Below are positions 47,546 to 60,690 of a DNA stretch of 64,000 bases, in pieces; within the stretch, counting starts at the first letter, position 1; each line of letters begins with the position of its first letter. The stretch lies in NCBI GenBank assembly GCA_014706295.1, contig JACSVZ010000002.1, positions 110,248,930 through 110,312,929 of the forward strand. The letters run 5' to 3'. The notes beneath the pieces were generated by a model. It was not told the DNA's origin and did not search any database. It was given only the letters and a program-made list of their open reading frames with translations. Source of the DNA: Lycocorax pyrrhopterus obiensis. Its lineage: Eukaryota > Chordata > Aves > Passeriformes > Paradisaeidae. A program made the position numbers and the translations under genes.

Positions 47546-50500
47546 CTGTGCCATTTCTATGATAGTCATGTAATATATGTACAGTAACTGGCAGAAGTAG
47601 TGGAAAGCCAAACAATATTGCTGCTGGTGTTACATGCACCTTTTGTTCTTATCACTTCTGTATGCTTAGTTTACTTGAGAGGTCAAGATATTCCATATGT
47701 TGCAGGGGAGTAAGTTCTGTTATCTGTAATATCACTTCTTTAGACAAACTTGCACTCTGTGTGTGTGTATATAAATATATTTTAAAAAAACCCCAAACAC
47801 CAAACCAACCCCAAAATAAAAACAAACAAAAAACCCTTGCCTACCCATCTTCCCTTTAGTTCCCGTCCAGATTCTTTTGAGAAATGAGCGTAACTTTCAC
47901 TTTGCTTACTTGACCTCTAAGCAGTTTTCAGATCACATTGCTGAAGTCTGTCCTACTTCTCAGTCCTTTGTCTTGCTTTCTTGCATCTTTTCCTCTTTTA
48001 TGTTACTTGCCTTTTTTTCTTGTCTGTTCTGCTTTTGCCTTTTCTGAAATACACAAAAAAGAAATTTCAGGAAGCTTTAGTAAAAGGTACACCTGTGCTA
48101 CAGATCATCATATTTCCTTCTGCTTGACATGAATCATTTGCTGTGATGCCACTGTGTTCGTAGCAAGAAGCTTTCTGCCTTTCCTGCAGTCCTTAGTCTA
48201 TTTTTTCAATGTATTCTGTCTGGTGGGAACACTGGTTTTATTTCTTTTACTGATTTCACATAAGCAAGTAGTTAATGCTGTTCTTTTGGATATTATGCGT
48301 TCTTTCCCTGCCCCTCACCTTGGAGAATGCAAACCTTTGCTCATTTTGGTGAGAATATGTAACATGGGGAGTGAGTCAGCTGTTTGCATTCAAAGTTTTA
48401 TTTAGTGGTTCTTCTGAAAAAGTAGATACAATCAAAAGCCATCAACAGCTAGGTAACTTTCTTTGATAAGCCTTTGTCTGTTTCTGATGTAAACAATGAA
48501 CCTTTAAAAGCAATAAACTAGGTGTTTGTTTGTTTTTTTTTTTAACGGAAAGGTTTAATTGATATTTGTCTATTTATGCTTTTTAGACAAATTGGGCACT
48601 TCCAGAATTGGTGGATTTATAGCTGCCAGCTACCTCGTGTCTCTGTTTATATAACGTATCATTTGTGATGGTTTGGCTGAAGTGCATTGCAACATTTTTT
48701 TTTCCTTGATTTAACTTGAATGATTTTGATGCCATTAAATCTTCTTTCTTACACTAACACTGCTAATCTATCAATTAATCAATTAAAATAATGGAACTGT
48801 ATGGTTCTGGAATGTGAATTTTTGGGAAGATTTCAACATAAACTATTGAGAGAATGCTTGTAGACTATTACATGGTTGGTAACATAATTTAAGAGACTGG
48901 CTTATTCATAGAGCATCAAGACGGGCCTGTTGTTCACGCGATTGTGTGTGGTGTGAGGTGATCCTGTAATAGTCTGTCCATTTGTATCAGTGAGAATCTG
49001 CATATCCAGCTGTAAACAGATACATTTTGCAGAAGGAAAAATCAGTGCTGGAGGGAGTTGACGTGATCTCTGACGCTTGGAGTATGTAATACATGGATGA
49101 CTATAAAAATATTCCTGCAGTGATCTTAGGTGTGTTGGTTTTCCATTTTGCTCACACTGGGACAAGTCTGAAGTGTAATTAATTATGAAATTTTAAGATG
49201 TCTTCAACTACGGCATAAAGTTGAGAGCCTCCTCGAAACTCTTCTACTACCTGAAGAAGATTTTGAAGCGCTGTGCTTACTCTCCTTCAGAAAGCATTAT
49301 GTTTTGCAGGTATCTATGTCTGATCAATGTTCGCTTCGAATTTGCTTTCTCATATTTTTATGGTCTCTCCTAGGTAACCTAATGACAGAATTTTAATTTT
49401 CCTTTCACAAGTATTTAATTTGTGTTACATTCTTTTGGCAAGATTTGAATTTGCCATTGTTACCAAATGTGTATTTTTTTTTTTCTTTTCAAACCCATAT
49501 TTGAACATCTTGCAAAGCAGAACACCATTTGAAGCCAGTTGAGTGAGGGACAAAGCAGAAGAGCTCTAAATGTATAATTCTTTTCATGTCGGTGGTCATT
49601 GGCTGAGATTTAAAGTAGCTTCGTGCACTGAAGCATTGCCAAAGTTCTTGTGTTTTGGTTGTTTGAGGCAGGGATACGTTTTCTATGAAGCAAAGTAAAA
49701 AAGCCAAAGATGATATGATTCATACTTTGTTAAACCTTAAGATACAATGAGCAAGCCTATGGAAATAGCCACATTACAAATTATGTGCCTTACTCATAGA
49801 TAGACAAGTACAGAAAACGTTGCAAGGTGTGAACCTACCACTGGCCTTGATGGCTTTCCTCTTCCTGGACGCAAGCTGGGAATACTTTTTATCAAGCAAG
49901 ACAGAGTCAGCAGTGAATCCTTCAGCTATTATCAAATAAATGCATAATGTACATTCCTCCTAGATGTTTGGTACTGTATAGGAGATACCTAAAGAAAAAT
50001 TCTAGTACGTATTATGACAGTTGATCATCTATAATGATAACAACTGTATAATTTAGACAAGTGTTTGTGTTTTACATGGTTACTTATATGATGAGTTCGT
50101 GGAGATGTATTTCCTGTTTAGTAGCTTTTGGGACAATAACTCAAGGCCTGAAAATATTTGTTACACTTCTCTTATGCTATCTTTTGATGCAGAAGGCACA
50201 CTTAGTAGGCCACAAGATGATTGTCCTGCAGCAGAGGCAAGATGTCTGACTACTACTTGCTTTAATTCTGGCCTCTAGTTTATGAAAACTCAGCCAGATT
50301 GCCCTGGTGTGGCTAGTTTCAACTGCTAGAGGAGGAGTAAACTGGTACTGAGCAAGTCTGAGTATGCGTTACTGTGCCAAAGAAGGATGACTTAAAACTA
50401 CTGTTGGTCTTTTATGTGAGTAAAATTCCGGGTAGATGTGAAGCAGTGGGACAAAATACGTGTCTCGTCAATGTTTCTAAGTTCAGAACTCTTTTGTGAA

Positions 50501-53500
50501 GCTTGAAACATTTCTGAGGTGGAGAGGTATTGAAGGAACATGAATGTCTGTACTATTTATTTGATAATAATGATAATAAATTTAAAAAAAAAGCTTTAAA
50601 ACTTGTTAATTCATATGTGTTAACTCTCTCTGTTGAAACAATTGTGGGAGATGTTTTTTTCTGTTCCCTGTTATGGTTATTGCCTTATTCCCTGAAACAA
50701 TGTGCTGTACCTTTTCTGTTGCAGACCTAACTGATCATGGACTAAAGTATGAAGGATATAATGCTGGAAATATAAAAATAACATACTTGGTGCTTTAAAA
50801 AACTCCCCACAAAATAACTTCTTACATTACCATAGTGTTACTATCATAGTGGTCATAGTGGCTTATAATTTTGTTGGGTTTTTTCTTTCTTTTTTTAACT
50901 AAATGGATGTATACTTTCAGCTCAATTTGTAAACAGCTGTAAGTTTATGTACTGTCAATTCTGTTCTTTAAAATACAAATCATAAGCCAACTCTCAAGTA
51001 GCATTTCCATATTGAAGCAGTTCTATAAAGTTTTTCAGTCTTTACCATTTTAAAATAGCACTAAATATAAAAAACATTATTTATATGAGATGCAAACTGT
51101 ATACATGGATAACTTAATGGAAGATGTTGAGATAATGCACATATAACCCGTGTTTTGTATCTCTTGATAAAATTCATGTTTTCTGTACTAGTTTATGACT
51201 TTTCACCATTTCTTAACAGCAGCATCCCAACCTTCTGCTTTTAATATAAGCAGTATGGGTAAAATGTAAACATGGTTTTATAATCTATAAACTACATAGT
51301 TTGGGTTAGAAAACCCCAAACTGTGTATTTGTTGAATCAGAAGTACTGAAGGAAGGGCTGTGCAGTTGTACTGTGAAGGTTTTCCTGAGCTGATTTGTGC
51401 TTGTTCCCACTCTGCTCCCTGCTGATTGTTACAGATGTGTAGGTATGCTGATTTAACATATTGGCTATTTCAATTTTAATTAATATTATTATTATATCCT
51501 ATTATTATTTTTTTAAGCAAGTGGGAATGAAAAGGGAAGAGGGGAAGGGTTTGATTTCCCTCTGCAATTTCTACTAAAAGATTACCAAGAAAAGTAACCT
51601 GGTAGAGGTAAACACATCTCTTACTGACTTGACTTGAAAATAGCCCGTTAAGAATTTTCTGTATTTTTCCAATTGTCATAGAAATAAAAGCTGTTTCAAT
51701 TAGGATGAGAGCAGCTCAAACAGTAGAGCTGTGAAGTCATGAAGATACAGAAGAGGGTATTTCTAGCAGCTTTTCCAGCATCCTGAAAATTGGGTTAATG
51801 TGGGAGTGAGGGTTCAGCTTTGCAGAATGGCTTTGGGAAATGATGTAGTGTTTGGAACTCCTTAAAGTCAGCCTGGCAGGATTTAACCTAATTCTCTTCA
51901 TCTCTTTCACTTTTTAAAGATAGAATATTCCTGCATTTACAATTGTTAAAACATTCTGGTGAAGTAAAGCAGGTTGAGATGACTTTGTCTCTCTTAAGTT
52001 TTGGCAATACTTGCCACCACGCGAGCTGTGTAAACCAAAAGCATGGAAGTGTGTGGTGGTGACATCTGGCTCTTTAGTTCCCACGTTATCTAAGTGGTTG
52101 GTGATCAGCAGTTTTGGATTTAAATATGTGTGTGTAGTTAAGAGAGTCAATACTAATCTGAGAAAAATCTATACTATTACTGAGAAAAGTCCGTACTAAA
52201 ATCTCTGCTTTTGTAATGGTAGCAGGCAAATTGCCAGCAGCCCTGACCTTTTCTGGCCTACAGATTCTTCCAGTGTTTGTTGTTTGCTTGACTGCAGTTT
52301 TGGGAGAGAACATTACTTCCCATCTCTGGGAGGTATGTTGCACTTTGAACTCTGGGACTGTCTGCTTCTGAGAAATCTAAAATAACTCCTTGCCACAACA
52401 TCACAATTTGAGGATTTGTGGACATGGTCATAGTCATCTTGGGTTGTGTTTTCTGAAACGATTTCCTGTCATATGTACATTTTTTTCTGTCTGAAGATTT
52501 GCAGATTAAATTTGCTGTATCATATGATGCTACTAACCTGTTGCACTATGTGAGATTTATTACAGCATTACCAGAAAATGTTTCAACATCTATGTCCTTT
52601 AAACCAGCTTCATATGTGTGAGTTGTTGCATTTGTAGGAAAATTCTCATGCCAAGTTAGTACTATACTTTCATTCCTTAAATGCTGTAACTTTGAAATAC
52701 TGAAATAATATGAAATGAAAGTTGATAGCCATGACGTTTCTAGTTAACAATGTCTTTATATCTCTGTTCAATGACTGTGATAATGATTTGCTTCCTTGGG
52801 CTGTCATTCAGATTGTGCATTAAACACTCATTATTTCAAGTCTTTGAGTGTCACCTCAATTAGTAGTGTAATGGTTTTTGATCTTTGGAGTGGGATGCTG
52901 TGAATAGAGTACTGCTTTGGAAGCTCTTCGTTCTATCACCCTGCTTTCAATCTGTTGAAAAATATATTCTGAACTGCTCACGTTCCTTAGGGTAGAAACT
53001 ATTTCTTCTGGCATTTCAAAACCTCTTCACTTTTACCTTCAAATTTGTTTGGAATTGGTGTGTTACTCATGCAGTGTTAACAGCATTAACTCGCAGTGTC
53101 TAATCCTTTATTGTATTTTTGTGATTGTATAATCCTGTAATATCTGTATGATTCTAGTATTAAAACTGAAGCCAACAGGAATGGTGCACTGCTTTACTTT
53201 ACAGATGGACAAATCATATGTGCTGCACTAAATGAGCCTGTGGCCGAAGACAGGAGGGCAGTGGAGAGGGAAGAAATTCTTGTCATTTAAGTATATACAA
53301 CTCCTGACACCGTTCAAAAAGTACGTGGTTCTCTGTCTACTTAAAATTGAGATGCCAACTAAGTATTTGCCTGGCTTTTTACATGCTTGCCACTACAGAA
53401 GTAAAATTACGTTATATAGCTATCTAGATAGAAGGGGGACTGGTAATTTGTGCTCAGGTAGGAGGGGCTTAGTACAACCATAGCAAGAGTTAGAGTTCTG

Positions 53501-56500
53501 TGGTAGGTGCTTTTATGTGTAATAGCTGGAATCTGATTTATGTCTGTACTATTTAAAGACAAGTGGCAAAATGTTTTAGTATTAAATTCATGCTGTATCT
53601 CTACTGCCGTTTGGTGGGTAGTTCTTATTTTCTCTGGCTTCCAGTTTAGCAACTCTGTATTTTCATCGTATTGGTTGGTGTTATTCCATCCTGGTCTTTT
53701 AAGGGATGAAGAACACATGTGATGCATGCATGCACATACTCTTACGCTCACAAAACATTTAGGCAAATAAAATTGTGTTGTTCCTTCTTCTCCATTGTTT
53801 GGGAGGGAGTTAAATGAGCTAGCCCAAAACTTTTTATTGGAATGGCCAGCTGCTCATATGTGGTAGCTGCATTTCTGCTGTGCAACGCACCTCACCTGTC
53901 TTCCACATCACCAAGTAGCAGAGGTCCAATTCTTTGCTGATCTTTCTAGTTTCAAGGGAGCTTTTCCAGGTCCTAACTGGAGGCAGCCTGGCTCAGCCTG
54001 CTTATGTTTACCAAGGAGGAGAGAGCTGTGCCAGTGTCTGCCCACCTTCCTTATTCTGCCGTTGCCCTTTTGCAGAGTCCCATGGCCTGTACAGAAGCTG
54101 CTTGGGAGTGGAACAAGGAGTTCTGTGGCCCCCAAATGGGGTCTTGGTAGCTTAAAAGCATAGTTTCCCCCCCGCCATTGGCCTTCCAAAACTTTCCTGA
54201 GTAAAATTCAATTTATAACTTGACTCCTCGAAGCATTTACTCAAAGAAGTGTGTAGGTAGCTTTTAGTGATGATGAACACAGATTCCTTCTTTCCCTCCT
54301 TGTCTCCAAAGCAGCCATTCCCAATTAGGCTGCGATGAGGTAAGAACACTTTTAAGTCAGATAGCACGCCTTGCAGGAGTCAGAAATTAGTGAAAAACCT
54401 GGGAACTGGTTGCACTCTGGATTCTCTGGTCTCCTCACACAGGTGGGGGCATTTTATCTTACAGTATTGAGAAGAAAGTATTTTTTCATCATTGCCTCTG
54501 ATTTTCTTTATCCATGGCAAAACTTGTGTTTTGGAAGCTCTTGAATAAGCAGAAAGATCCTTGTGTGATGTTTGGAGAAAAAAACACTGCAGAAAGCAGG
54601 ACAATCCTTATGCAGACTTTACAGAACTGAAAATATACTGTCTGAAATAATTTTCAAAAGAAAGATGAAGACTCATGTTCTGCACTGGGAGGTGTTTGTG
54701 TATGTCACAGTGACAGCCAAAATGCTTAGGTTTTGGGTCAAATTCTTACAGGCTAATTAAGCAGTATGTATTCCTAGCAGAGGAACGTCTGGTACAGAAG
54801 CTTTTACAACCCCAGTCTGCATTCATCTTCATGTCTCTCAGTCTTCAGGTTTCATTGTAAATGAACAAAGCTCCGTATGTGTATGTGTTTTGTAAGGTCT
54901 TGTCTATCCTCTGGAGAGTTCTCAACTCCTGCATCTCAGGGATGCAGCAATGCCTCCCTGCAATCTCAAATCTTGCTTTGTTTTTCACCATCTAGCTTTC
55001 TAACCCTGGCCATTTGTGCACTGCTTCTCGGAGGTTCATGAACTATATTTCAGATTCGTGAGTGTACTGGTGGGTTTAAGTTGACTATAGAAGAGTCCAT
55101 GGGGAAAAAATAATTAGGGATCAAAGTTTGAAAACATTGTTATTCTATTTTGTTTTTTAAAATTTGAATGCACGAGTGGGTGATTGTGAGAGTTTGCAGT
55201 ACAGCTGAGCCGCTGCTGCAGGGACCGAGTCTGATGGAAGAGGAGTTGTCAGCTTTGGTTTTCTGGCAACTAGGGACAGCAAAGGCAAATGCTCAGGTGT
55301 GCTCTTATGGATGGGGATGATATTCCTGTTTGGGGAAAAACAGCCATCCTGTTTATGTAACAGATCATCGTGACATGGAATGAGGAATATCTGTGTTGTC
55401 TGTGAGCAGTGTGACTTGGCCTCATCTGTTTCCCTTAGAAATGTAGCTTTGGTTTCAGTGTTCCTCCCCAGCCCCCATCTGTATTGTTCAGTGGATTTTG
55501 TATTTTTGTTTGTGCTGCAATCTTTATAATACCCAGATCTATTCACATATACTGTTTGGTCTAACACAGCTAGAAAATGACATCATACAAATTCCCATGT
55601 TCCGGAAATAAATGGGCTAAATGGAGACCTTGGGGTAGCCAGTCTGGCATACCTGATTGAAATGGTGATGGGGTCCCAGCCAGGAGCTCTGCTCAGGTGC
55701 CTGCTTTTGCCTTGGTTCTGCTTTCTTTTGCTCCATTTTAAACTTGGAATAGGACTAGTTAAACCCAACTTTTGTGCAAGCAGAAGTTAGCAGTCTAATC
55801 TCAAAACATTTTTATGCTTAAACACAAAACGAAGGTCTGAGCTTCCATTTGTGAAGCACTTACACTTTTTACATCATTAGTGTACATAATAGTCAGACTC
55901 CTGCTGTTCCTTAATTCACCTTTGACTGGGGGGATTTAATCGATCACACAATGTGTATTTGTTGTCAGATAACTTCACTATGGATATATTGGTGGCAGGT
56001 ACATTTATTTCCCCGTATCCGAAGGAAAGTAACATTAAGTTTTCTAATGCATTTTCTGTTGCTCGTAGCTATTCACACGGTTTCCAGCAACAATTATTTT
56101 CTGCAGTATTTGATTTCCACCTAGATCAATTCTCTTTAACTTGTTCTCTTTTTTGTCACATTGATTGTCGCCAGGTCTGCAATTTGCATAGTTCTTTTGA
56201 AATCTCTAGAATTAAATGCCTGACTGAGCTGGCAAAAAACCCCCGTCACAGTGTGCGAAATTGGACTTAGGCCATTGCTATATCCCGACATGGATGTGCC
56301 CCCCTGCCCTGGGTAGTATTTCCTTCATGACACGTGTTGTTACATTTGGGAAGTGTGAGCAGTGGGCTACAAGGAACCTTTCAGCATTGCAAAACCATAG
56401 GTCCAAAAGACTTTATTTTGGGTAATTTGCATGTGGCTTGTGTAAAGAACTTTTCTTCTCTCTTGACCTTTAGTACTCACTAATTCACAACCAGGAACTA

Positions 56501-56513
56501 TTTATGTTTCTTC
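47546..56513. other. Downstream intergenic region, no gene recognised
   Basis: About 9 kb of AT-rich DNA. It holds an A/C-rich simple tract at 47783-47838, an additional AATAAA at 48512, and an ATT simple repeat at about 51481-51512. I looked for exons of the next gene known in this synteny block (EFCAB1/CLXN, minus strand) and found none. Confidence 0.55.
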
Positions 56514-56898
56514 GTTGCCTGGAAAAGAGTAGGCTTTGGGGTGACCCAGTTGCAGCCTTCCAGTACCTGAAGGGAAACTAAAAGAAAGATGGAGGGAGAT
56601 TGTTTACAAGGGCGTGTGGTGACAGGACAAGGGGGAATGGCTTCAAACTGATAGAGAATAGGTTTAGATTAGCTACTAGGAAGAAATTTTTCACTTTGAG
56701 GGTGGTGAGGCACTGGAACAGGTTAACCAGAGAAGTTGTAGATGCCCCATCCCTGGAAGTGCTCAAGGCCAGGTTGGATGGGGCTCTCAGCAACCTGGTC
56801 TGGTGGAAGGTGTCCCTGTCCATGGCAGCGGGGTTGGCACTAGATGGTCTTTAAGGTCCCTTCCAACCTGAACCATTCTATCATTCTGTGATTCTGTG
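56514..56898 (+). mobile_element. CR1 LINE, truncated 3' end
   Basis: CR1 landmarks in order: GGAAAAGAGTAGGCTTTGGG, CTTCCAGTACCTGAAGGG, GACAGGACAAGGGGGAATGG, AGGAAGAAATTTTTCACT, GGCACTGGAACAGGTTAACC, CATCCCTGGAAGTGCTCAAG, then AGGTCCCTTCCAACCTGAAC and the octamers ATTCTATC, ATTCTGTG, ATTCTGTG (56875-56898). The octamer end is well preserved. Confidence 0.95.
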
Positions 56899-59599
56899 AT
56901 TATTTGAGATGAGATCTTGCCAAATTTGTCCAAATGCCAGTTAGTGGAGAGCAGCAGAAATCCTTTTGTACTCTTTGGTTACCAAAGTCATGCCTTGGAG
57001 GTGGCAAACACACAGCATGCTGCTGATTTTGATTTACAGTAAACATTTGACGTGCATTGAGTCTTTTTCTCCTTTGACTGAGCTGCCAACTTGCAAACTG
57101 CCTTGGGTAAAGCATCCAAGGTGTAGTACCTTTGGTAGAGAGAACACCTGGTAGCCCATGAAAGTTTGGATTATTTGCCTTCACACAAAAAGGTTTATAA
57201 GAAGTGGCTACAAGAAAAAACATACAGGTAAATTTACCTTACATAGTGTTAAGTTATCTCTAAAACTATGTGTAATTTGGACACTACAGGGAGATGCCTG
57301 ATAGCAGAAGGAATTAAGAAATAGTTATTTACTGTTTCTGTACACAGGAGAATATTTTGAATGTAAAAGGGGGCCAAGGGATTAAAAGCATATTTTGTAA
57401 GTGCTTGTGCTCTTCACAGTTATTGAATACACAAAAAAGAATTAAAATATTAACTTCTCAATGTATACAGCTGAAAAGGAAGAGACTTTGCAGAAGTTTG
57501 GGCAAATGTTCTGTTACTGAGACTTCTTGAAATTAATTGTAATTAATTTTTAAATTACAATTAATTTTAAAAATTACTATTTAAAGTAATTAACTTTTAA
57601 TTTTTTCCTCTTAGCATAATCTGCAGGAACCATGGTGTTTGAATCTCAGTAGGCCTGCTCTAGTCCTAGATGATACTCAAAATAAATCGGTCATTGTTAT
57701 TGGTGCGCAGTTATTACTAGAAGTGTAAGTTTAGGAAAGACAGAAACTGGAGGTAAAAGTTTGCACATTTACATGATGGGTGCTCAGTGCATTACTTGCA
57801 GTCAAAGGAAACAGGGATTACTTTGAAATGTGTCCAGAGTGGTCTACCAAATGCCTAATTACTGGGCCACGTAATTGATTTTGATATGATGTCAAGCAGT
57901 CAACATCTGAGAGCAGACTGCACCGGTACTTTTATATTAAAAAAAAACCCCAAATGCAAACCAAAAAATCCAGCTGTGTTCCTTACCCAAATGAAAATGG
58001 CTTTCACCTGAGCATAGACCTTTGTTGACTATACACTTTTAAAAGAGATATTGGCAAGAGCAGCCTGTTGTTCAGGCAGTCACGGTTAATTATCAAAATG
58101 CTCTAAAAATGGAATTCGTGTGTTTGTGAGAGGCAGCATGGCAAATAATCCTGTGTTATGGTCTGAGAGGCAGCTGTGCCTTCCTGTTTCTAGAACAGAG
58201 CGGGATCGATGTCTGCTGATGGGGCTAATCGGAACAGCAGTGGGGGTGCTGGAGTTTTTGATTCATCAGATTAATTAACTCTCTCATCAAATTGAAATGG
58301 AACCTGGTGGAAGGTGAGCAAGAGAAAGTCAGAGTGACATTTTCTGTGTTAGTTTATTAGAAAATGCACAGTGTCCAATTTTAACAGCCTGAAGGTGCTG
58401 CCTGTGGAGATGAGTGTGGAGATCAGATCCCCTTGTGGTCCTTTGTGTACACACATGTTGGTGTCCTTTGCTACAACTTGGCCTATAGTACAGTATAATA
58501 TCTGATTTTGTTCCTGGTATGGGATTGATGAAAGCAACATTTTTAATATACTGTGGCCTTCCTCTTCCTCCCTGTACACTGGAGGTGTGTGCTGCTTTAG
58601 GTCTGGGTGATATCCAAGGGAAGGGATTAACCTTCATTATGGTACTTAGTGAGTGTGGACCTGGTATCAGAGATGTTATTTCTTTCTATGGCTGGGGCAG
58701 CTACATTTTCAGTAATAGATTATTGTGGAATTATTAATTTTCCCTTGATGTCTGTCATTATCTCTGTGATAATTGGAATGGTGGTGGTAAAAATCACTGA
58801 ATGGCTAAACCCAGTGTAAATGTTAAGGCATCTCCGACCCTGACTGCTTGCTTTTCCTCACCTGTATAAGGAAGCAGGTGGTAAAACTTGGACTTGGCTT
58901 GTGATATCTGTGGTAGATTGTGTAAATATTGAAGAGCTTCTTGTGAGAAGGGGTTTTGAGCTTTTGTTTGAGCTGACTCCTGGCTAGGGAGGGTCAGGAA
59001 TGCTGTCAGCTGGTGCTGGGGGGAGCCTGTAAAACAATCAAGCAGGGTATGCAGCCAGCAGCACTTTGTGCAGGAGGAGGCCAGGGTCTGGCTGACAGTG
59101 CTTCTGTGCTCAGCAGCAGTGGCAGGGAGCTGCCAGAGGTGGTCCCCAGCACTCGCAGAGAAATTACCCCTGACTCCCTGACTCAGCAGAGGCCACAGCC
59201 CAGAGCAAGCTGCTGAGGAGGGTGCAGCTCTGCAGATTTGGGGCTGGAGCAAGGCAGATGAGCTCCTTGTCTGCACAGATGTGGTGGGATAGCTGACACT
59301 GCTGCAGCACTACAGTGGCGGGATAGAGGCTCGTTAGGAAGGCCACACCATAGTTTGAAGTGGGAATTGTTCTTTACTTGTCAGAGAAGTGGGAATGGTT
59401 GGAGATCTGCTTTGGGAGAGATGAGAGTCAGCTGAGAGCTTGCAGATCAGCGTTAGAGGGCACACCAACACATGGGGTGGTGTTGTGGATGTCTGCTGTA
59501 AACTGTGAGGAATTAGACAAAGCTGTCTTCAGATATTTGGAAGAAGTCTTTTGGTTGCTGGCCCAGATCCCTGTGGGAGTCCAGCCAAACACCCCAATA
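56899..59599. other. Intergenic, no gene recognised
   Basis: AT-rich except for a GC-richer, CpG-poor patch at about 59000-59300. Contains the AT hairpin at 57530-57567. The boundary with the CR1 that follows is gradual; CR1 similarity may begin as early as about 59400. Confidence 0.5.
57530..57567. repeat. AT-rich perfect inverted repeat
   Basis: Arms AAATTAATTGTAATT (57530-57544) and AATTACAATTAATTT (57553-57567) are perfect reverse complements of 15 bases with an 8-base spacer. Confidence 0.85.
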
Positions 59600-60690
59600 T
59601 CTGCTGGAAGGACAACACATCAGGGCACAAGCGGGTTTCTGGAGGTTTCTGGAATGCATTGATAACAACTTCCTGATAGGTGATCAAGAAGAAAATGAGG
59701 GGACATACTCTGCTGGACCTTGTACTTGAAGAAAAGGAAAGACTGATCAGGGCTGTGAGGGTTGAGGGCAGCAGTAACCATGAGATTGGGGTGTGTGGGA
59801 TCCTGAGATGAGGGGGAAAAGGTGAAGGACTGGACTTCAGGAGAGCACTTTGATCTGTTCAGGGATCTGCTTGGAAGAATCCCAAAGGAGATCATCCTGG
59901 AGAGAAGTGGGGTCCAAGAGGGCTGATTGGTTTTCAGGGATTATCTCATCCATGGTGAGGTGTTGTCCATTCCAATGAGAAAATCAAGCAAAATCAAGCA
60001 TGGATTTACAGCGGACAACAACCTTTTACAATAACATGGCTGGAACAGTGGCTGTTCTTTATTTCAGCTTTAGCAAGGCTTTCATCACTGTCTCCCATGA
60101 CAGTCTCATAGACAAACTAATGGTGTATGGTTTAGATGTTTGGACAGTGAGATGGGTTTATGTGGCAGAACTGCTGGGCTCAAAGCATTATGATCAGTGG
60201 CATGAAGTCCAGCCAGAGGCTGGTCCTCAAGGGTGTACCCCAGGGGTCAGTCCTGGGGTCAAATACTGTTGAATATGTTCACTAATGACCTGGATGATGG
60301 GACAATGTTTTGGTGCACCCTCAGCAGACAAAAATAAAAATAAAAGAAAGCAGTGCTTGGCAGGCCATGACTGTGATGCCAACAGCCTCCTGGGCTGCAT
60401 TTGGAGTGTTATCAGCAGGCTGAGGGAAGTGATCTTTCCCCTCTCTTCAGCGTTGGTGAGGCCATATCTGGAGTACTGGGTCCAGTTCTGGGCTCTCCAG
60501 TGCAATGGAGACATGGATGTGTCCTCTTGGAATCAAGATAATGGAACAGTACTGACAGCTGCTGAAGGACAGATCTCAATTGCTTCACAGAAATGCAAGG
60601 GAAGAGTTATTCTCCAGAACAGATGGAAGCTGAATGTATCAGAGGTAAATATTAAAAAAATGAACAAGTTTAGGTTTTCCATGAGGAAAG
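59600..60690 (+). mobile_element. CR1 LINE, degraded copy with part of the reverse transcriptase region
   Basis: Similarity to CR1 starts around GGTTTCTGGAATGCATTGAT and GACATACTCTGCTGGACCTT. A stretch at about 60000-60270 translates to a CR1-like RT segment (FSFSKAFITVSHDSLIDKL, then YGLDVW). The catalytic Asp of motif A (normally in DFSKAFD context) is replaced, and the second Asp is Ile. After GACCTGGATGATGGGACAAT the part that should carry the YADD box is missing and replaced by an A-rich stretch (60323-60350). The sequence then resumes at GATGCCAACAGCCTCCTGGG and TTGGTGAGGCCATATCTGGA. The frame is broken, so the element is dead. Confidence 0.88.

Noticed and set aside
58199..58211. 13-base match to the T-arm of tRNA-Ala (AGCGGGATCGATG)
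   Set aside because: No other part of the cloverleaf is present around it; too short to call a tRNA pseudogene.
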